The notes beneath the pieces are model-generated. The model saw only the letters and a program-made list of their open reading frames with translations. It did not search any database and was not told where the DNA came from. DNA of 20,000 nucleotides, taken from the NCBI GenBank assembly GCA_002005505.1, contig KV908611.1:13885-33884 (forward strand), given 5' to 3'. The translations under genes and the position numbers were made by a program. Origin of the DNA: Botryococcus braunii (lineage: Eukaryota > Chlorophyta > Trebouxiophyceae). Below are positions 8,641 to 18,927 of the stretch, in pieces (position 1 is the stretch's first letter; every line of letters starts with the position of its first letter).

Positions 8641-8871
8641 AGCTCCCCACCCCCCGGCACTGCGTGGTCCAAATGTGCAAGAGGCATAGAAGGCTCCTGC
8701 CGGGGAAAGTCCCAAGGGATGTGAGAAGCAGCAGACCGGAGCATCTTCTGGAGCGGAGGACTACAGTGGACTTGCAGGACGATGGCATCCCGTGGCCCTT
8801 GGGTCGAGATGTTCCCTGCGCTAGCAGGCTTGGTGCCCCGCTCGTCCACGGGAAAATATTTTTGGGGGCAG

Positions 8872-8931
8872 TCGCGACGTTCAGGAGCTTGCGGGAGAGA
8901 TGACGTCCTGACAGGCCTCGAGTCCAATGCG
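8872..8931 (+). other. X60 module copy 2, exon-like 60-nt segment
   Basis: Preceded by GGGGGCAG and followed by GTGAGTGGCAAC. It has the same length (60 nt) as copy 1 and differs from it at only a few positions in the 45-nt core from GTTCAGGAGCTTGC onward. Similarity continues past the donor-like site (GTGAGTGGCA, then TTGGCATC/CTGGCATC), so conservation is not confined to the putative exon. Confidence 0.6.
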
Positions 8932-9072
8932 GTGAGTGGCAACGCTACTGGCATCGGGAGACTTCTGTTGGAGGCGCTCGTGATATGTGTTTCTTTGGTG
9001 TCCTTGTTTCAGTTTAACTCGGCCTTAGGGAGTTCCAATCCCCACGAGAGGGGGCACCGCCTCCAACCCCCC

Positions 9073-9100
9073 TACACACACACGCACGCACGCACGGACG

Positions 9101-9158
<58 letters not shown>
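9073..9158 (+). repeat. (CA)n microsatellite with CACG interruptions
   Basis: CACG/CGCA-rich at 9073-9109, then pure CA to 9158. It is opposite in polarity to the nearby GT tract at 9862. The following CCTATCTCACTTTCC also occurs at 12890, after X60 copy 3, marking another homologous point. Confidence 0.95.
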
Positions 9159-9159
<1 letters not shown>

Positions 9160-9365
9160 CCTATCTCACTTTCCTTATCCACAGGGCAAAAGCTTGGTAA
9201 TTTCTTTTCATCTGTTACCTGGACTTACAGACTGTCGATCTCATTATCTTCTTCTGCCCTCCCCGTCTTGCAGCTGACTGCCCAATGTTTCGGAGGGGAG
9301 GGGGAGGGGGGCAAGACAGTTGACAAAAGGATGTAAATCTGTATTTCTGAACCCCTTTTTCTTGC

Positions 9366-9640
9366 CCGAAGGAATTGGAGGCAGCTCGAGGCGACCATCT
9401 GCAGTACAGTACAACCGACAGGACGGCAGGATGTACTGCAACAGGGTCAGTACAGGAGGAGCAAGAGGCAGGCACTGCAGTGGTGCAGCGAACTACTTCC
9501 TGCAGTACGGTACTAGCGATTGGATGAGAAGCTGAGCTGCAGACAGGCTTTCGTACGGAGGTACAGCAGTGCAACACTGAACTACATTTTGCAGGACGGT
9601 ACCGACGATGGAGGACAAGCTGAATTGCGCACAGCCAGTG
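9366..9640 (+). repeat. Y module copy 2 with ~95-bp internal tandem repeat
   Basis: Starts with a GGAGGCAGCTCGAGGCGACCA-like core as at 3866. CTGCAGTACAGTAC (9399), CTGCAGTACGGTAC (9500) and TTGCAGGACGGTAC (9590) mark three units, spaced 101 and 90 bp. Read on the minus strand, two units and the Y copy at 10900 share a peptide pattern TV(L/V)Q(E/N)V(V/A)xC in one frame. Codon-position differences show no consistent third-position bias, so I do not call a gene. Confidence 0.65.
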
Positions 9641-9650
9641 CGCCAGTGAC

Positions 9651-9715
9651 GTACCACCACGCCTGTCATAATGATGAATACAACCTCTACTACATGCTCT
9701 ACCACCGGCATTTGC
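9651..9715 (+). repeat. P module copy 2
   Basis: TACCACCACGCCTGTCATAATGATGAATAC followed by CTACTACATGCTCTACCACC matches the P modules at 4282, 10996 and 13330 in content and order. Confidence 0.6.
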
Positions 9716-9859
9716 GTGGTTTACTCAACCCCAAAGAATGCATCACCTCGGCAGTTCAGGTGCGGAGGAGAGTGGGTGATACCCAATGCCATTTGTGTTA
9801 GGATTTCGAAACATTGCAACCAAGTCTCTGTAGTCTTTTGTTGGCATATTCTATTTGCG

Positions 9860-9861
<2 letters not shown>

Positions 9862-9901
<40 letters not shown>

Positions 9902-9938
9902 GTGCGGGTGTGTGTGCGTGTGTGTGCGTGTGTGCGTG

Positions 9939-9999
<61 letters not shown>

Positions 10000-10027
10000 T
10001 GTGTGTGTGTGTTTGTGTGTGCGCGCG
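9862..10027 (+). repeat. (GT)n microsatellite, unit copy 2
   Basis: About 166 bp of GT with GCGT, GGTG and TTTG interruptions. It is the longest GT tract in the window and lies in the conserved slot between P and W. Confidence 0.97.
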
Positions 10028-10113
10028 GGGGTGGAGTTATTACACTGCAGCAGAAGACAAAATGTTTGAGCACATACCACCTGTGTATGTGTCCTGCCGT
10101 ATTTTGGATTCGT

Positions 10114-10390
10114 CAGAGGTATAAGTTTGGGTGAGAGGGGTGCAGGCTGATGGGAAAGGACCGTGGTGCAGTACCTGTACCATCAGACACTGCATGATTT
10201 TGAGAGGGAGACAACAATGACGCGGAAGTTGAAGTATAGCAGGCTTATCTGTTCTGATTGGAAATGCAGCACCATTCGAGCAGCAATGATGCCTTCCATT
10301 GGCAGCACATGGAGATGAGCGGTTCTTACCCAATTGCAGGGTGGTCAAGCGAGAAACAGGAGACGGAGATTTTCAGGGGTGCAGAGCTGA
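10114..10390 (+). repeat. W module copy 2 and downstream segment
   Basis: CAGAGGTATAAG...GGGGTGCAGGCTGATGG matches W at 4538, 11498 and 13699. Alignment with 11461-11640 continues, including AGCAGGCTTATCTGTTCTG versus AACAGGCATATCTGTCTGG. Further on, AATTGCAGGGTGGTCAAGCGAG (10333) aligns with GACTGCAGGGTGGATAAGCACGA (13848), which looks like a splice acceptor (TGCAG|GG) in both. Confidence 0.55.
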
Positions 10391-10639
10391 AAAAAATTTA
10401 TTGCTTTGCTTACTCTTTACCTCAGGGAGCTACGGTCTCGAAGAGATGCCTCTGGCATCATGCACAAACAGTCGACAACCGGATTTGGTTGGAAGGCTGA
10501 TGATGAATATGGTACAGACGGGTTGATTTTCTCAGAAGAAAAGAAAGGTGAATAGTATGCAGTCTTTTGAGAGGTTAGATGGGTTTCTATCGGTGAACGT
10601 CTTGCACGCTCGCCAGCATGAGGACCCCTACCCTCACAG

Positions 10640-10730
10640 ATCTTGGAGGCCATAGCCTCTTGGATTGAACAACCCGGAACTTGTGTGGACATGCGCCCAC
10701 ACTTGAAAAGGTCATTAGCACGTCCAGCAC
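10640..10730 (+). repeat. Z/V module copy 2
   Basis: GGCCATAGCCTCTTGGATT...CCCGGAACTTGTG, then CCACACTTGAAAAGGTCATTAGCAC, matches Z (2376, 11707) followed by the head of the 190-bp V unit (CACACCTTGAAGGTCCTGGTGAGC at 2486). Confidence 0.5.
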
Positions 10731-10879
10731 CGTTGCGCAAATCCTCAGTTTTTGTGCAAGTTTTAGAGCCTCTTTTCGCATTACTGAACCTTTTCACGAG
10801 TCGGGAACTCTTTTTTGTATCAGTGGCCTGCGTGGTCTAAAACCTCTGCGCGCAAGTCGCGTTCTTTGGAAATGTATGG

Positions 10880-11045
10880 AAGTGCGGCAGCCAGCTACCT
10901 CCTGCACTACAGTACCAGCGAATGGTCTGCAAGCTGTACTGCAGACATGTTGTACGGAAGGAGCTGAAACGCCGCCGTGGCAGTGCAGCAGTGGACTACC
11001 ACCACCCCTGCCATAATAACTAAACCAACCAGTACTACTATTACA
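10880..11045 (+). repeat. Y and P modules, copy 3
   Basis: AGTGCGGCAGCCAGCTACCTCCTGC with CACTACAGTACCAGCG is a Y-type unit. GACTACCACCACCCCTGCCATAATAAC at 10994 is the P module. The next GT tract starts about 250 bp later. No X60 precedes this copy. Confidence 0.55.
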
Positions 11046-11296
11046 ACCCATAAGTACCAGTAGTTCTGCTGCTGCTGCATGGCTCTCTTCCTGAAAGAGT
11101 GTTCAATCTGCAAATAAGGTACGGAGTTTGTGTCAGTGCAAATGCCACATTTGCGCTTGGACATGAATATGATTGCAGTGGGGTGGAGGTGGCATTGGAT
11201 ATGATTGATTGCAATGAGATGGAAGAGCTTTCTGAAATCTCTGTTCTTCTTTACTGCCTTGGTATCTGTGTCTTTGGGGGGTGTCTACGCGCAAAA

Positions 11297-11297
<1 letters not shown>

Positions 11298-11387
<90 letters not shown>

Positions 11388-11394
11388 CGCGCGC
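11298..11394 (+). repeat. (GT)n microsatellite, unit copy 3
   Basis: GT repeats ending in GCGTGCGCGCGC, lying between P (11045) and W (11498). The right edge abuts exactly the left arm of the 32-bp inverted repeat. Confidence 0.97.
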
Positions 11395-11426
11395 AGAACA
11401 CTCCTCTCCACAAGTTCCAGGTGCAT
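11395..11426 (-). repeat. Inverted copy of Z module (left arm)
   Basis: The 32 bases starting AGAACACTCCTCTCCACA are the exact reverse complement of 11729-11760. Weaker complementarity continues inward for about 20 more bases (to roughly 11450 and 11707). This copy is inserted between the GT tract and W, in the opposite orientation to all other Z modules. Confidence 0.95.
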
Positions 11427-11497
11427 GTCATAGAAGAGAAGGCTGTGCAACACCTAACAGCTGTGTACTCGTCCAATCAACATGGTATTAAATCTGT

Positions 11498-11640
11498 CAG
11501 AAGCATAAGCTCGAGTGGGATGGGTGCAGGCCAATGGTGGGATATGATTGAAAATGGAAGAGACAGCAATGCGGGAAGAACAGGCATATCTGTCTGGACT
11601 GGAGTGCAGAGACGAGCGGTCGACTCCTGAGAAAACTCTT
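11498..11640 (+). repeat. W module copy 3
   Basis: CAGAAGCATAAGC...GGGATGGGTGCAGGCCAATGG matches W at 4538, 10114 and 13699. It lies between the two Z arms, so it would form the loop if they pair. Confidence 0.6.
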
Positions 11641-11706
11641 TCTGTCGACAAGCGCGTGGAGCTGTGCTGGCTTGGCCTGGAGGGCATTTGTATCGTTACA
11701 TTCTGC

Positions 11707-11815
11707 AGGTCCATAACCTCTTTTGGTAATGCACCTGGAACTTGTGGAGAGGAGTGTTCTGAGTGATTGTGGGAAGCTCCAGATGAACAGCATTCTGAGG
11801 CTTGTGCATCTTCCC
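11707..11815 (+). repeat. Z/V module copy 3 (right arm of inverted repeat at 11729-11760)
   Basis: Holds AGGTCCATAACCTCTTTTGG and CACCTGGAACTTGTGGAGAG, as at 2376 and 10650, followed by AGCATTCTGAGGCTTGTG, which matches the V head (GAGCATTGTCCTGAGGCTTGTG at 2697). Confidence 0.6.
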
Positions 11816-11862
11816 AGTGTTGCTAGACTGCGGTGAGAGAAACAGAGAGAAAAATAAAAGAA

Positions 11863-11866
<4 letters not shown>

Positions 11867-11933
<67 letters not shown>

Positions 11934-11946
11934 GGAGAGAGGGAGA

Positions 11947-12003
<57 letters not shown>
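11867..12003 (+). repeat. (GA)n microsatellite
   Basis: Pure GA except for GGGA variants at about 11925-11951. It is a polypurine mirror repeat. Polarity is opposite to the CT tracts at 813 and 6769. Confidence 0.97.
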
Positions 12004-12006
<3 letters not shown>

Positions 12007-12064
12007 ACTGTCGCAAAGCATCAGAGGAAGTCAGGGCATGTGGTTGCCTGACTGGCCATTTTAG

Positions 12065-12092
12065 CCCCCCCCCCCCCCCCAAAGAAAAAAAA
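12065..12092 (+). repeat. C16 run followed by A-rich run
   Basis: Sixteen C then AAAGAAAAAAAA. The same C-then-A arrangement recurs at 12933-12958 (C12 then A14), suggesting a shared origin or mutational habit. Confidence 0.9.
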
Positions 12093-12269
12093 TAGATGTG
12101 CTGCATTGAACCAGTGGCAGCTAGAGGCCTCTGTGTCTTGCAAAACTTAACATATGCTGCGATACTGAGGCTGCAAGCTACCGCTGACTCAATGCAGCAC
12201 AAGTAGGGACAGCAAATTGCAATGGCGTGTGACAGCTCCAACCCAGAGCTTCGCATGACCGTCATGCTG

Positions 12270-12300
12270 GTCCTGGACGATGTCCTGGATGATGTCCAGC
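12270..12300 (+). repeat. 12-bp tandem repeat, 2.5 copies
   Basis: GTCCTGGACGAT, GTCCTGGATGAT and GTCCAGC follow one another. The length is a multiple of three, but no gene is supported around it. Confidence 0.85.
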
Positions 12301-12673
12301 GAGTTGGGACCACCAACAGATAAAAAAGCATGATGACTACGATGCCGTACACTCCATCCGAAGCTGTGCGTCATCTTATCATGCTGTGCCATGATGACAC
12401 GCAATCCTCCGGGCAACCTCGGGAGGATCAGATTCAAACTGCGCATCTCATAAGCGGTTTTGACTTCTGAGCCTGCTGAGCTTCCTGGAGCCTGCATTGT
12501 TCATGCCACTGCCCAGAGTTTATTTGAGAGCGGGCAATCACCCTCCATCGTCGCGGACTGGCGGAGGGGACCGGCGGTGCGCAAGAAACGCACGGGCATG
12601 TACGGCAATGAGAACATGCGGCCCTCAGTCGAGGAGTCCTGCTGGTCCCAGATACCCCATGCTGTCGTGCCAG

Positions 12674-12734
12674 TCACTGGCGTTCAGGAGCTTGCGGAAG
12701 ATATGACGTCCTGACAAGCCTCGAGTGTAATGTG
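12674..12734 (+). other. X60 module copy 3, exon-like 61-nt segment
   Basis: Preceded by GTGCCAG and followed by GTGAGTAGCAG. It is one base longer than copies 1 and 2, with the extra base just before GTTCAGGAGC. Upstream sequence from about 12370 (ATCATGCTGTGCCATGATGAC, GGGCAACCTCGGGAGG, CTGAGCTTCCTGGAGCC) aligns with the 8450-8640 region. The frame homologous to copies 1 and 2 remains open through this segment. Confidence 0.6.
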
Positions 12735-12827
12735 GTGAGTAGCAGCGTTTTGAGACGTAAGCGATCTTTGGATGCCGCCTGTGCACACATGCATTTTTCA
12801 TTGTTTGTATAACACATTATATCCGAC

Positions 12828-12958
12828 ATTCCCCACCCCCTTCTCATCTCTCCCCCCCTTTCCCTCGCCCTCCCCCCACTCCCCCCCCCCTATCTCACTT
12901 TCCAATGGCGGGTGGCAGGCAGCTTACACATTCCCCCCCCCCCCAAAAAAAAAAAAAA
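12828..12958 (+). repeat. C-rich low-complexity stretch and C12-A14 run
   Basis: Runs of C interrupted by TCTCTCC and TCGCCC up to about 12890, then CCTATCTCACTTTCC (shared with 9160), then C12 (12933-12944) and A14 (12945-12958). Confidence 0.8.
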
Positions 12959-13200
12959 GGGAAATGAGTTGACACACCCATCCTGTGTCACACCACTCCT
13001 CCTACCACGCCAGTTCTGGCAACTCGCCTTCGGGTAAGACCTCGAAACTTTCATGTTATTTATCATCTAGGCACACAAATGTACATCGGAATGTCCCCAC
13101 TTCCCTCTTTCCGCCCCTGCATCGATTAGGCCAAGTATGGAGTTCTGTTAGATGACAAATGGCCTTTACTCTGGTTTCCTGATTTTTTCTTTCATGTTGC

Positions 13201-13400
13201 CGAAGGAGAGGGAGGCAGCCAGAGAAGCGACCGTTCATCTCTGCTGTACCAGAGACAGTACAAGATGTACCACAAGCGCGCCTCTTGTGCTGGTGAAGCT
13301 TAGCTTGTCATGGCAGTGCGGCAGTGGATCACCACCATCCCTGCCATGATGACTGAGACACCACCATTACTAATACTACCACCAACGCTACTACTGTTGC
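13201..13400 (+). repeat. Y and P modules, copy 4
   Basis: CGAAGGAGAGGGAGGCAGCC with GAAGCGACC and CTGCTGTACCAG form Y. GCAGTGCGGCAGTGGATCACCACC (13313), CCTGCCATGATGACTGAGAC and triplet-rich ACCACCATTACTAATACTAC form P. This is the clearest P copy. Confidence 0.6.
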
Positions 13401-13540
13401 TGCTGCAGCGTAATTTGCTCTGCCCTAAGGATATAACACAGACTTCAACTTAGGTATGCAGCTTGCGTGCCCTCAACACCTATTCATTTTAGTTTGATGT
13501 CATTGCTACAAAGCGTCTGGAGTCTTGAACTGACCCTGCA

Positions 13541-13592
13541 TGTGTGTGTGTGTGTGTCTGTGTGTGTGTGTGTGTGTGTGGGGGGGGGGGGG
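13541..13592 (+). repeat. (GT)n plus G13, unit copy 4
   Basis: GT repeats of 40 bp with one TCTG interruption run into a 13-G tract. Same slot between P and W as the other three. Confidence 0.95.
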
Positions 13593-13698
13593 TGTGGAGG
13601 TGTGGGGCATGTGTGCACAAGCATGCAGTACTGCAGTACATCAAAAACCGTCGGAGCATACAGCACCTGTGTGGTAGCATTACAATGCTACCGCTTGT

Positions 13699-13745
13699 CA
13701 GATGTTTTAAGTTTCGGTGGGACTGGGTACAGGTCACTGGTGGAC
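13699..13745 (+). repeat. W module copy 4
   Basis: CAGATGTTTTAAGTTTCGGTGGG...GGGTACAGGTCACTGG aligns with CAGAGGTATAAGTTTGGGTGAG...GGGTGCAGGCTGATGG at 10114. Confidence 0.55.
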
Positions 13746-13837
13746 ATGTTTGGTAACAAGCCATGAGATGTTTCTCGTCGGCAGATTATGTTCCTTGCTT
13801 TACCTATCCTGCAGTTGGGGAGAAGTGCTGGTCACGT

Positions 13838-13976
13838 CTCTTCATTGACTGCAGGGTGGATAAGCACGAACGATAATCTCCGTCTGTTGCTCCTGCACAT
13901 CAAGAGGTAAGATCTCATAAGGGAGTTTTCAGACTGCAGACCTCTGTTTCATTCATCTTGCATTGTCCAGGACAAT
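13838..13976 (+). other. Exon-like end (TGCAG|GG ... AAGAG|GTAAG) and palindrome, copy 2
   Basis: GACTGCAGGGTGGATAAGCACGA, then GTTGCTCCTGCACATCAAGAG with donor-like GTAAG at 13907, matches 4745-4857. If the bounding AG and GT are used, the segment from 13855 would be a 52-nt exon. ATTGTCCAGGACAAT (13962-13976) is a 7-1-7 palindrome at the place of TTGGACATGTCCAA in copy 1. Confidence 0.5.
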
Positions 13977-14010
13977 TTATATTCATAGTAGACGGGGCGT
14001 GCTTGCTTAG

Positions 14011-14039
14011 TATGTATGTATGTATGTAGGTATGTATGT
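14011..14039 (+). repeat. (TATG)n microsatellite
   Basis: Seven TATG-type tetranucleotides with one TAGG variant. Confidence 0.9.
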
Positions 14040-14688
14040 CCAGAATGTACTACATCAAAATAGAAAATTTTATGTATCTTTTGGGTTTGGAACCAAAAGA
14101 TGTGCTTCTACATTGTAATTCTGCTCTGGAAAATTGTACCAAAAACTTACTGTAAAAGAAGTTTGCATGTGTTCTAGGAGAAGCATTGCACATGCCACAC
14201 TCCACATCTTCTACATTGTACCTCCTGAGGTTGAGATACTATCTAGCAGATGCAGATGACAGGATCCATTTGTAAGCGAGTGACATGACAACCTGACCTT
14301 GTTGATGACATGCAGGAGGTGCATTGCATTTGGATGAAATGGAGCAGATGCAACATGCTGGTTCACACTGCACAAGCAGTGATAACATCTGAGTTTGGAG
14401 ATCCCCACACCACTGCACCTGGCAGCCAATCCCCACAGAGTTTTCAAGCCTTTGAGAGAGCAGTTGTCAGGACATGATGACTGTGGCGTATGCTGCACAA
14501 GATTAAGGCAAAATGAAGTAGATTCTGATGGTATGCCATTCTACCACATGCACTTACAGTGAAGTAGCAAAGTGATGTTAGATCCTTTGAGTGAAGTAGT
14601 TGAATGCGAAGTGAGAGTCTGGGCACTTCTCATTATGCCACTTGCCATTTCAGGCTGGCCAAGCTCCATTAACAATTGTGTATGTGTG
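14040..14688. other. Unassigned stretch; small hairpin at 14076-14101
   Basis: Contains one 9-bp stem, ATCTTTTGG/CCAAAAGAT, with an 8-nt loop (14076-14101). A minus-strand frame of 95 codons at 14211-14498 has no recognisable motif. I see no repeat partner elsewhere in the window. Confidence 0.35.
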
Positions 14689-14711
14689 TTTTTTTTTTTT
14701 TTTTTTTTTTT
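14689..14711 (+). repeat. T23 homopolymer
   Basis: A run of 23 T after TATGTGTG. It could be a retroposed poly(A) tail on the minus strand, but I find no element or target-site duplication next to it. Confidence 0.95.
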
Positions 14712-16087
14712 GCTTTTTCCTTTTCTTGGTGGTGAATTCGCGGCATCTTTGTTTACAGATTCTTTGTGGGACTAAATGTAACACCAGTTTTTACACGTTC
14801 TTCCACTCTTTTCCTTGCCTTTTTATACCAGGGCAATCCTTATGGTGCGTTGGTCACTTGAGCTGTGTAAAGTGGATTGGATTTCTGTCTGTGATGGGTC
14901 AAATGCAGATGTCAGGATTGTAAATGACTGAGTATTTTTTCTATGTTGCGCAGGTGAAAACAAGATGTCTTGGATGAGTACCGTCGAAACACAAGGAAAT
15001 GTTTACCACCAAAGATGTGGCAAACTTAATGTGACATTAATTACATTGGATGCGGGAAGGGTTACTAGGGTACGCCCCACCTTTGACCCTGACTTGCTCA
15101 AATTCGCACGCACATCTTTAAATGCACGTAGGAGCATCTCAAGCATATAGGAGCATATAAGAGCGTGTAAAAATGCATGTAGGGTGTCCATAAAGCAAAT
15201 TCTTCCAACAAAATTCTGAAGTTACTCGCGCTATGCAAGATGCATGTTGTCACATGGGGTGTGGCGCGTTGGCGAAGGTCCTCCGCACCAAGATTCTACA
15301 CACGGCGTGTAGTGGACTCCATCACAGCATTTTTCCCATGCCGACCTCTTTTCATCAATCTAATGGTAGGATGGGAGCTGTGGTGGGGACTGACCAACAA
15401 GCAATACTCAAATGAAACCTTCAATGAGGAAGCTGAGTTCACAAGGTGTTCCTAATGATGATGAGGAAGAGGGGAGAATACTTGAAGAGACTGCTTTTTA
15501 ACATTGCAGTACCTCCTTTGGTGTCAAGCCATTCACAGGTACATTGCAAGCTTGTGGCATCCTTTGTATTCTAGTGTACCAAGCACACCGCAGTGAGCTA
15601 GGTAGGAAAATATATCACTTTGTTGTGCAAGCAATTTACCAAGTTGACCCTTCTGCACTTGCTCTGTAGCAATCGCAAGAGTTTACTTGGCGTTTGGCAG
15701 TTACATATATGTTTTTTATGTACTGAAGAGTTCTCAAAGTTCTTTAGGAAAATGGCTGATCTTCTGTAGCCATGGCCTAAGCCAGTATTCCATCGTTCCC
15801 CAACTTCTATTGGTTTGAAAAGTGCTCATGAGATGTCACACGGAGGAAGTGTCCAGTTTCTAGACCGTTCATGACTGATCAGTGCTTTCGCCTCATGAGA
15901 CTCTACACAGGCGTCTGATTTTGGGAAACGTTTTGAATCCTGCATCCGTAGCAAAATGGCCCTGCACTCAGGCTGTTAAAGGTCTGCAGTCCGAGGATAT
16001 ATATCTCTTTATATCCTGTACAGGACGAGCACCCTCGGCAAGCAATGTCTCTCGCCAGGCAGTGAATGCATTGCTTGCAATTGGGTG
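14712..16087. other. Unassigned stretch, with a short ~10-bp tandem at 15132-15172
   Basis: AGCATCTCA/AGCATATAGG/AGCATATAAG/AGCGTGTAAA form a roughly 10-bp tandem at 15132-15172. Otherwise no open frame exceeds about 70 codons and I recognise nothing. Composition is more AT-rich than 1-3 kb. Confidence 0.4.
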
Positions 16088-16370
16088 CATCCCTACTGCC
16101 GTGGAAAGTACTATGTGCATGTGCGTCCGGCTCTGTAGCCGTGGACAACTTGCTTGTTCCTTATTAGGTCATGTATGTGCCAGGAGGTGGGATCCTGCAG
16201 GGGGTTTGTGATCCCTACTGCTAAGGAACCTACAGGGGGTTTGTGATCCCTACTGCTATGGAAGTGACATGCACGCGCGGTTTGTGTGTCCAGCTCTGCA
16301 ATGGTGGACAAGCCGATTGTGCATTCTCAAGTATACACCGTGCGTCAGTCTCAGGAGGGCAGGGTCCCTG
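16088..16370 (+). repeat. ~160-bp tandem duplication with nested 35-bp repeat
   Basis: ATCCCTACTGC(C/T)(G/A)TGGAA starts units at 16088 and 16249. Both contain GT(C)CGGCTCTGTAGCCGTGGACAA- or GTCCAGCTCTGCAATGGTGGACAA-like sequence and a (C/T)AGGAGG motif. Between them a 35-bp unit (CAGGGGGTTTGTGATCCCTA) is doubled at 16198-16232 and 16233-16267. Minus-strand frames from both units begin with a similar peptide (MSTIAELD / MSTATEPD ... HxSRD), as expected from the duplication. Confidence 0.8.
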
Positions 16371-17206
<836 letters not shown>

Positions 17207-17574
17207 CAAGAACAATTTTCATCGAGTTTCTTAAAGTGGATCACCTTTCAAAATTCAACCCAGCTGTGTAGGCTAGGCGCGACAAGCCCAAGGGCTGGCA
17301 GGGACATTCAATGTTGCAAAAGCTCTTTGCCATATTTTCATGTATTCTGACCGGCCCCTGGCGATACTCAATGAGCACTCCTTTGGGCCCCACGTCCCCC
17401 GCTTCCCATGCTGGATAGTCCGCTGGATTCTGTGGAAGGAGCCCCCTCTGGTTCTACCACTCATAAAGAAATTTGCCGGATGGCCCTTTCGCTTGTTCTG
17501 GAAACAATCCCAGGAAATCTTCAAGCCGGCACAGTGATGCCTGCACGTCCACAAGCACATTCACACGTTTATAC
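17207..17574. other. Spacer with no identifiable feature
   Basis: Short open frames on both strands lack motifs. The sequence grades into the ~34-bp minisatellite at its right end. Confidence 0.35.
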
Positions 17575-17835
17575 AGCAGTTTTTACACATGTGCACAGCA
17601 GCTGCATCACGCTTCATGTGTGTGCAATTGCGTGACACTTTGTGCGTGTGCACAGCATTTGCATGACACATGATTTACGTGTGTGCACAGCAGGTGTGTG
17701 ACGGTTCGTTTGCACATGTAGAAGAGTTACACGGCGCTTCCTTTGCACGTGTGTACAACGGTTGCGTGACGCTTCATTTCCAGTTGTGTACCGTTGCATG
17801 GCAAAATTCCTTTGCACTCATGTACAGCAGTCCAC
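17575..17835 (+). repeat. Diverged ~34-bp minisatellite, about 8 units
   Basis: Units resemble GTGTGCACAGCAG-TTGCATGACACTTCATTTGCAC. Recognisable starts are at about 17587 (ATGTGCACAGCAGC), 17646 (GTGTGCACAGCATT), 17681 (TGTGTGCACAGCAGG), 17713 (CACATGTAGAAGAG), 17748 (GTGTGTACAACGG), 17783 (AGTTGTGTACCG) and 17819 (TCATGTACAGCAG). The GCACA and TGACG(C/G)TTC cores are best conserved. Confidence 0.75.
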
Positions 17836-17927
17836 AACGGAGATAGCAGGGAAAACGCGGGGGTGGGGAGAGGAGAGACAGGGACAGAGATGTGGGGAGG
17901 GGTAGAAAGAGAGAGGGAAGGGGGCGA

Positions 17928-18057
<130 letters not shown>

Positions 18058-18301
18058 GATAGGTCTCTTTTTGCTTGGGGCAACGGACAAGGACTGTCCG
18101 GCCTCTCATGCAAGGTTAGACATTCTCGGGGGTGTCTTTTGTTGCAAGGGGCCTTGCTCTTGCTCAGCAGTTTCAGTGACAGGACTTGAGGAAGAGAGAC
18201 ACACATACAGAAAGCACACTTAGCAGGCATAAGTGAAATCGATGAAGTGGAGGTGCACACAGCAACTTGAACTGCCTGCAGCAGAGATATGAGCACACCA
18301 T

Positions 18302-18411
18302 GAACTTACCGCATAGGTAACATTCTCACTGACCGCACGATGCATGAACACCCAAGGAACTTACGACAAATGTCATATACTCACTGATCGCACTATGCTG
18401 AAACCAGTGGT
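18302..18411 (+). repeat. 55-bp tandem duplication
   Basis: GAACTTACCGCATAGGTAAC at 18302 and GAACTTACGACAAATGTCAT at 18357 begin units that both continue with CTCACTGA(C/T)CGCAC(G/T)ATGC. An additional CTGCAGCAG(A/G)A motif flanks the pair at about 18279 and 18416. Confidence 0.8.
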
Positions 18412-18927
18412 ATATCTGCAGCAGGATTGTGAGCAAGCTATGGCAATAGTTGTACGCATGCTCCTTGTAGAAGATTACGGTGAGTGCAATTAGAAAAGAC
18501 CTGTTCGGGGTCGCCAATGACTGGTTGCCAGAAGATTGGGGGAGGAAAGTGAGCCTCTTTGACCCGCAAGTTGCCTTGTTTGTCAATGTTGTCTGGAGCT
18601 GCCCTGTCCCCCTGAATGCAACAAACGTCGGCTCTCAAAACCTGCTGCGATCTTCCTAGTGTTGGATCAGCAGAGGGGTCACACAAAGGTATACAGTGCT
18701 GTAAACATCCCTCCATTGAGGCAGTGACTGCCTCTGTTGGTCGCAGCCACTGCAAGAAGTAACTTATCAAGGCCATGGGCAAGTTGCCTCATCAGGCCCA
18801 GCTGGTGAATTATTTTGTGTGGGCGTGTGTTTTTCTTTCCTCCACATTTTTCCTTATTCGGGCATTATTAGCATGCAAATTAGTATCCTCTACCCACTTG
18901 CGCACATACACGCCGCGTGTGCCGGTG
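18412..18927. other. Spacer with no identifiable feature
   Basis: Minus-strand frames up to 114 codons (18438-18782) have no recognisable motif. No repeat partner is found in the window. Confidence 0.35.

Noticed and set aside
7798..8715. 305-codon minus-strand frame as a gene
   Set aside because: It crosses the T8-G17 run, has no motif, and spans unrelated repeat modules; only its 102-bp repeat part is kept as an observation.
9027..9050. GAGTTCCAATCCCCACGAGAG resembling a tRNA T-arm / B box
   Set aside because: The purine expected after GTTC is a C, no A box or cloverleaf is found upstream at the right distance, and no acceptor stem pairs.
14689..14711. Poly(T) run as the poly(A) tail of a minus-strand retroelement
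   Set aside because: No SINE or LINE body, no polyadenylation signal in place and no flanking target-site duplication are visible.
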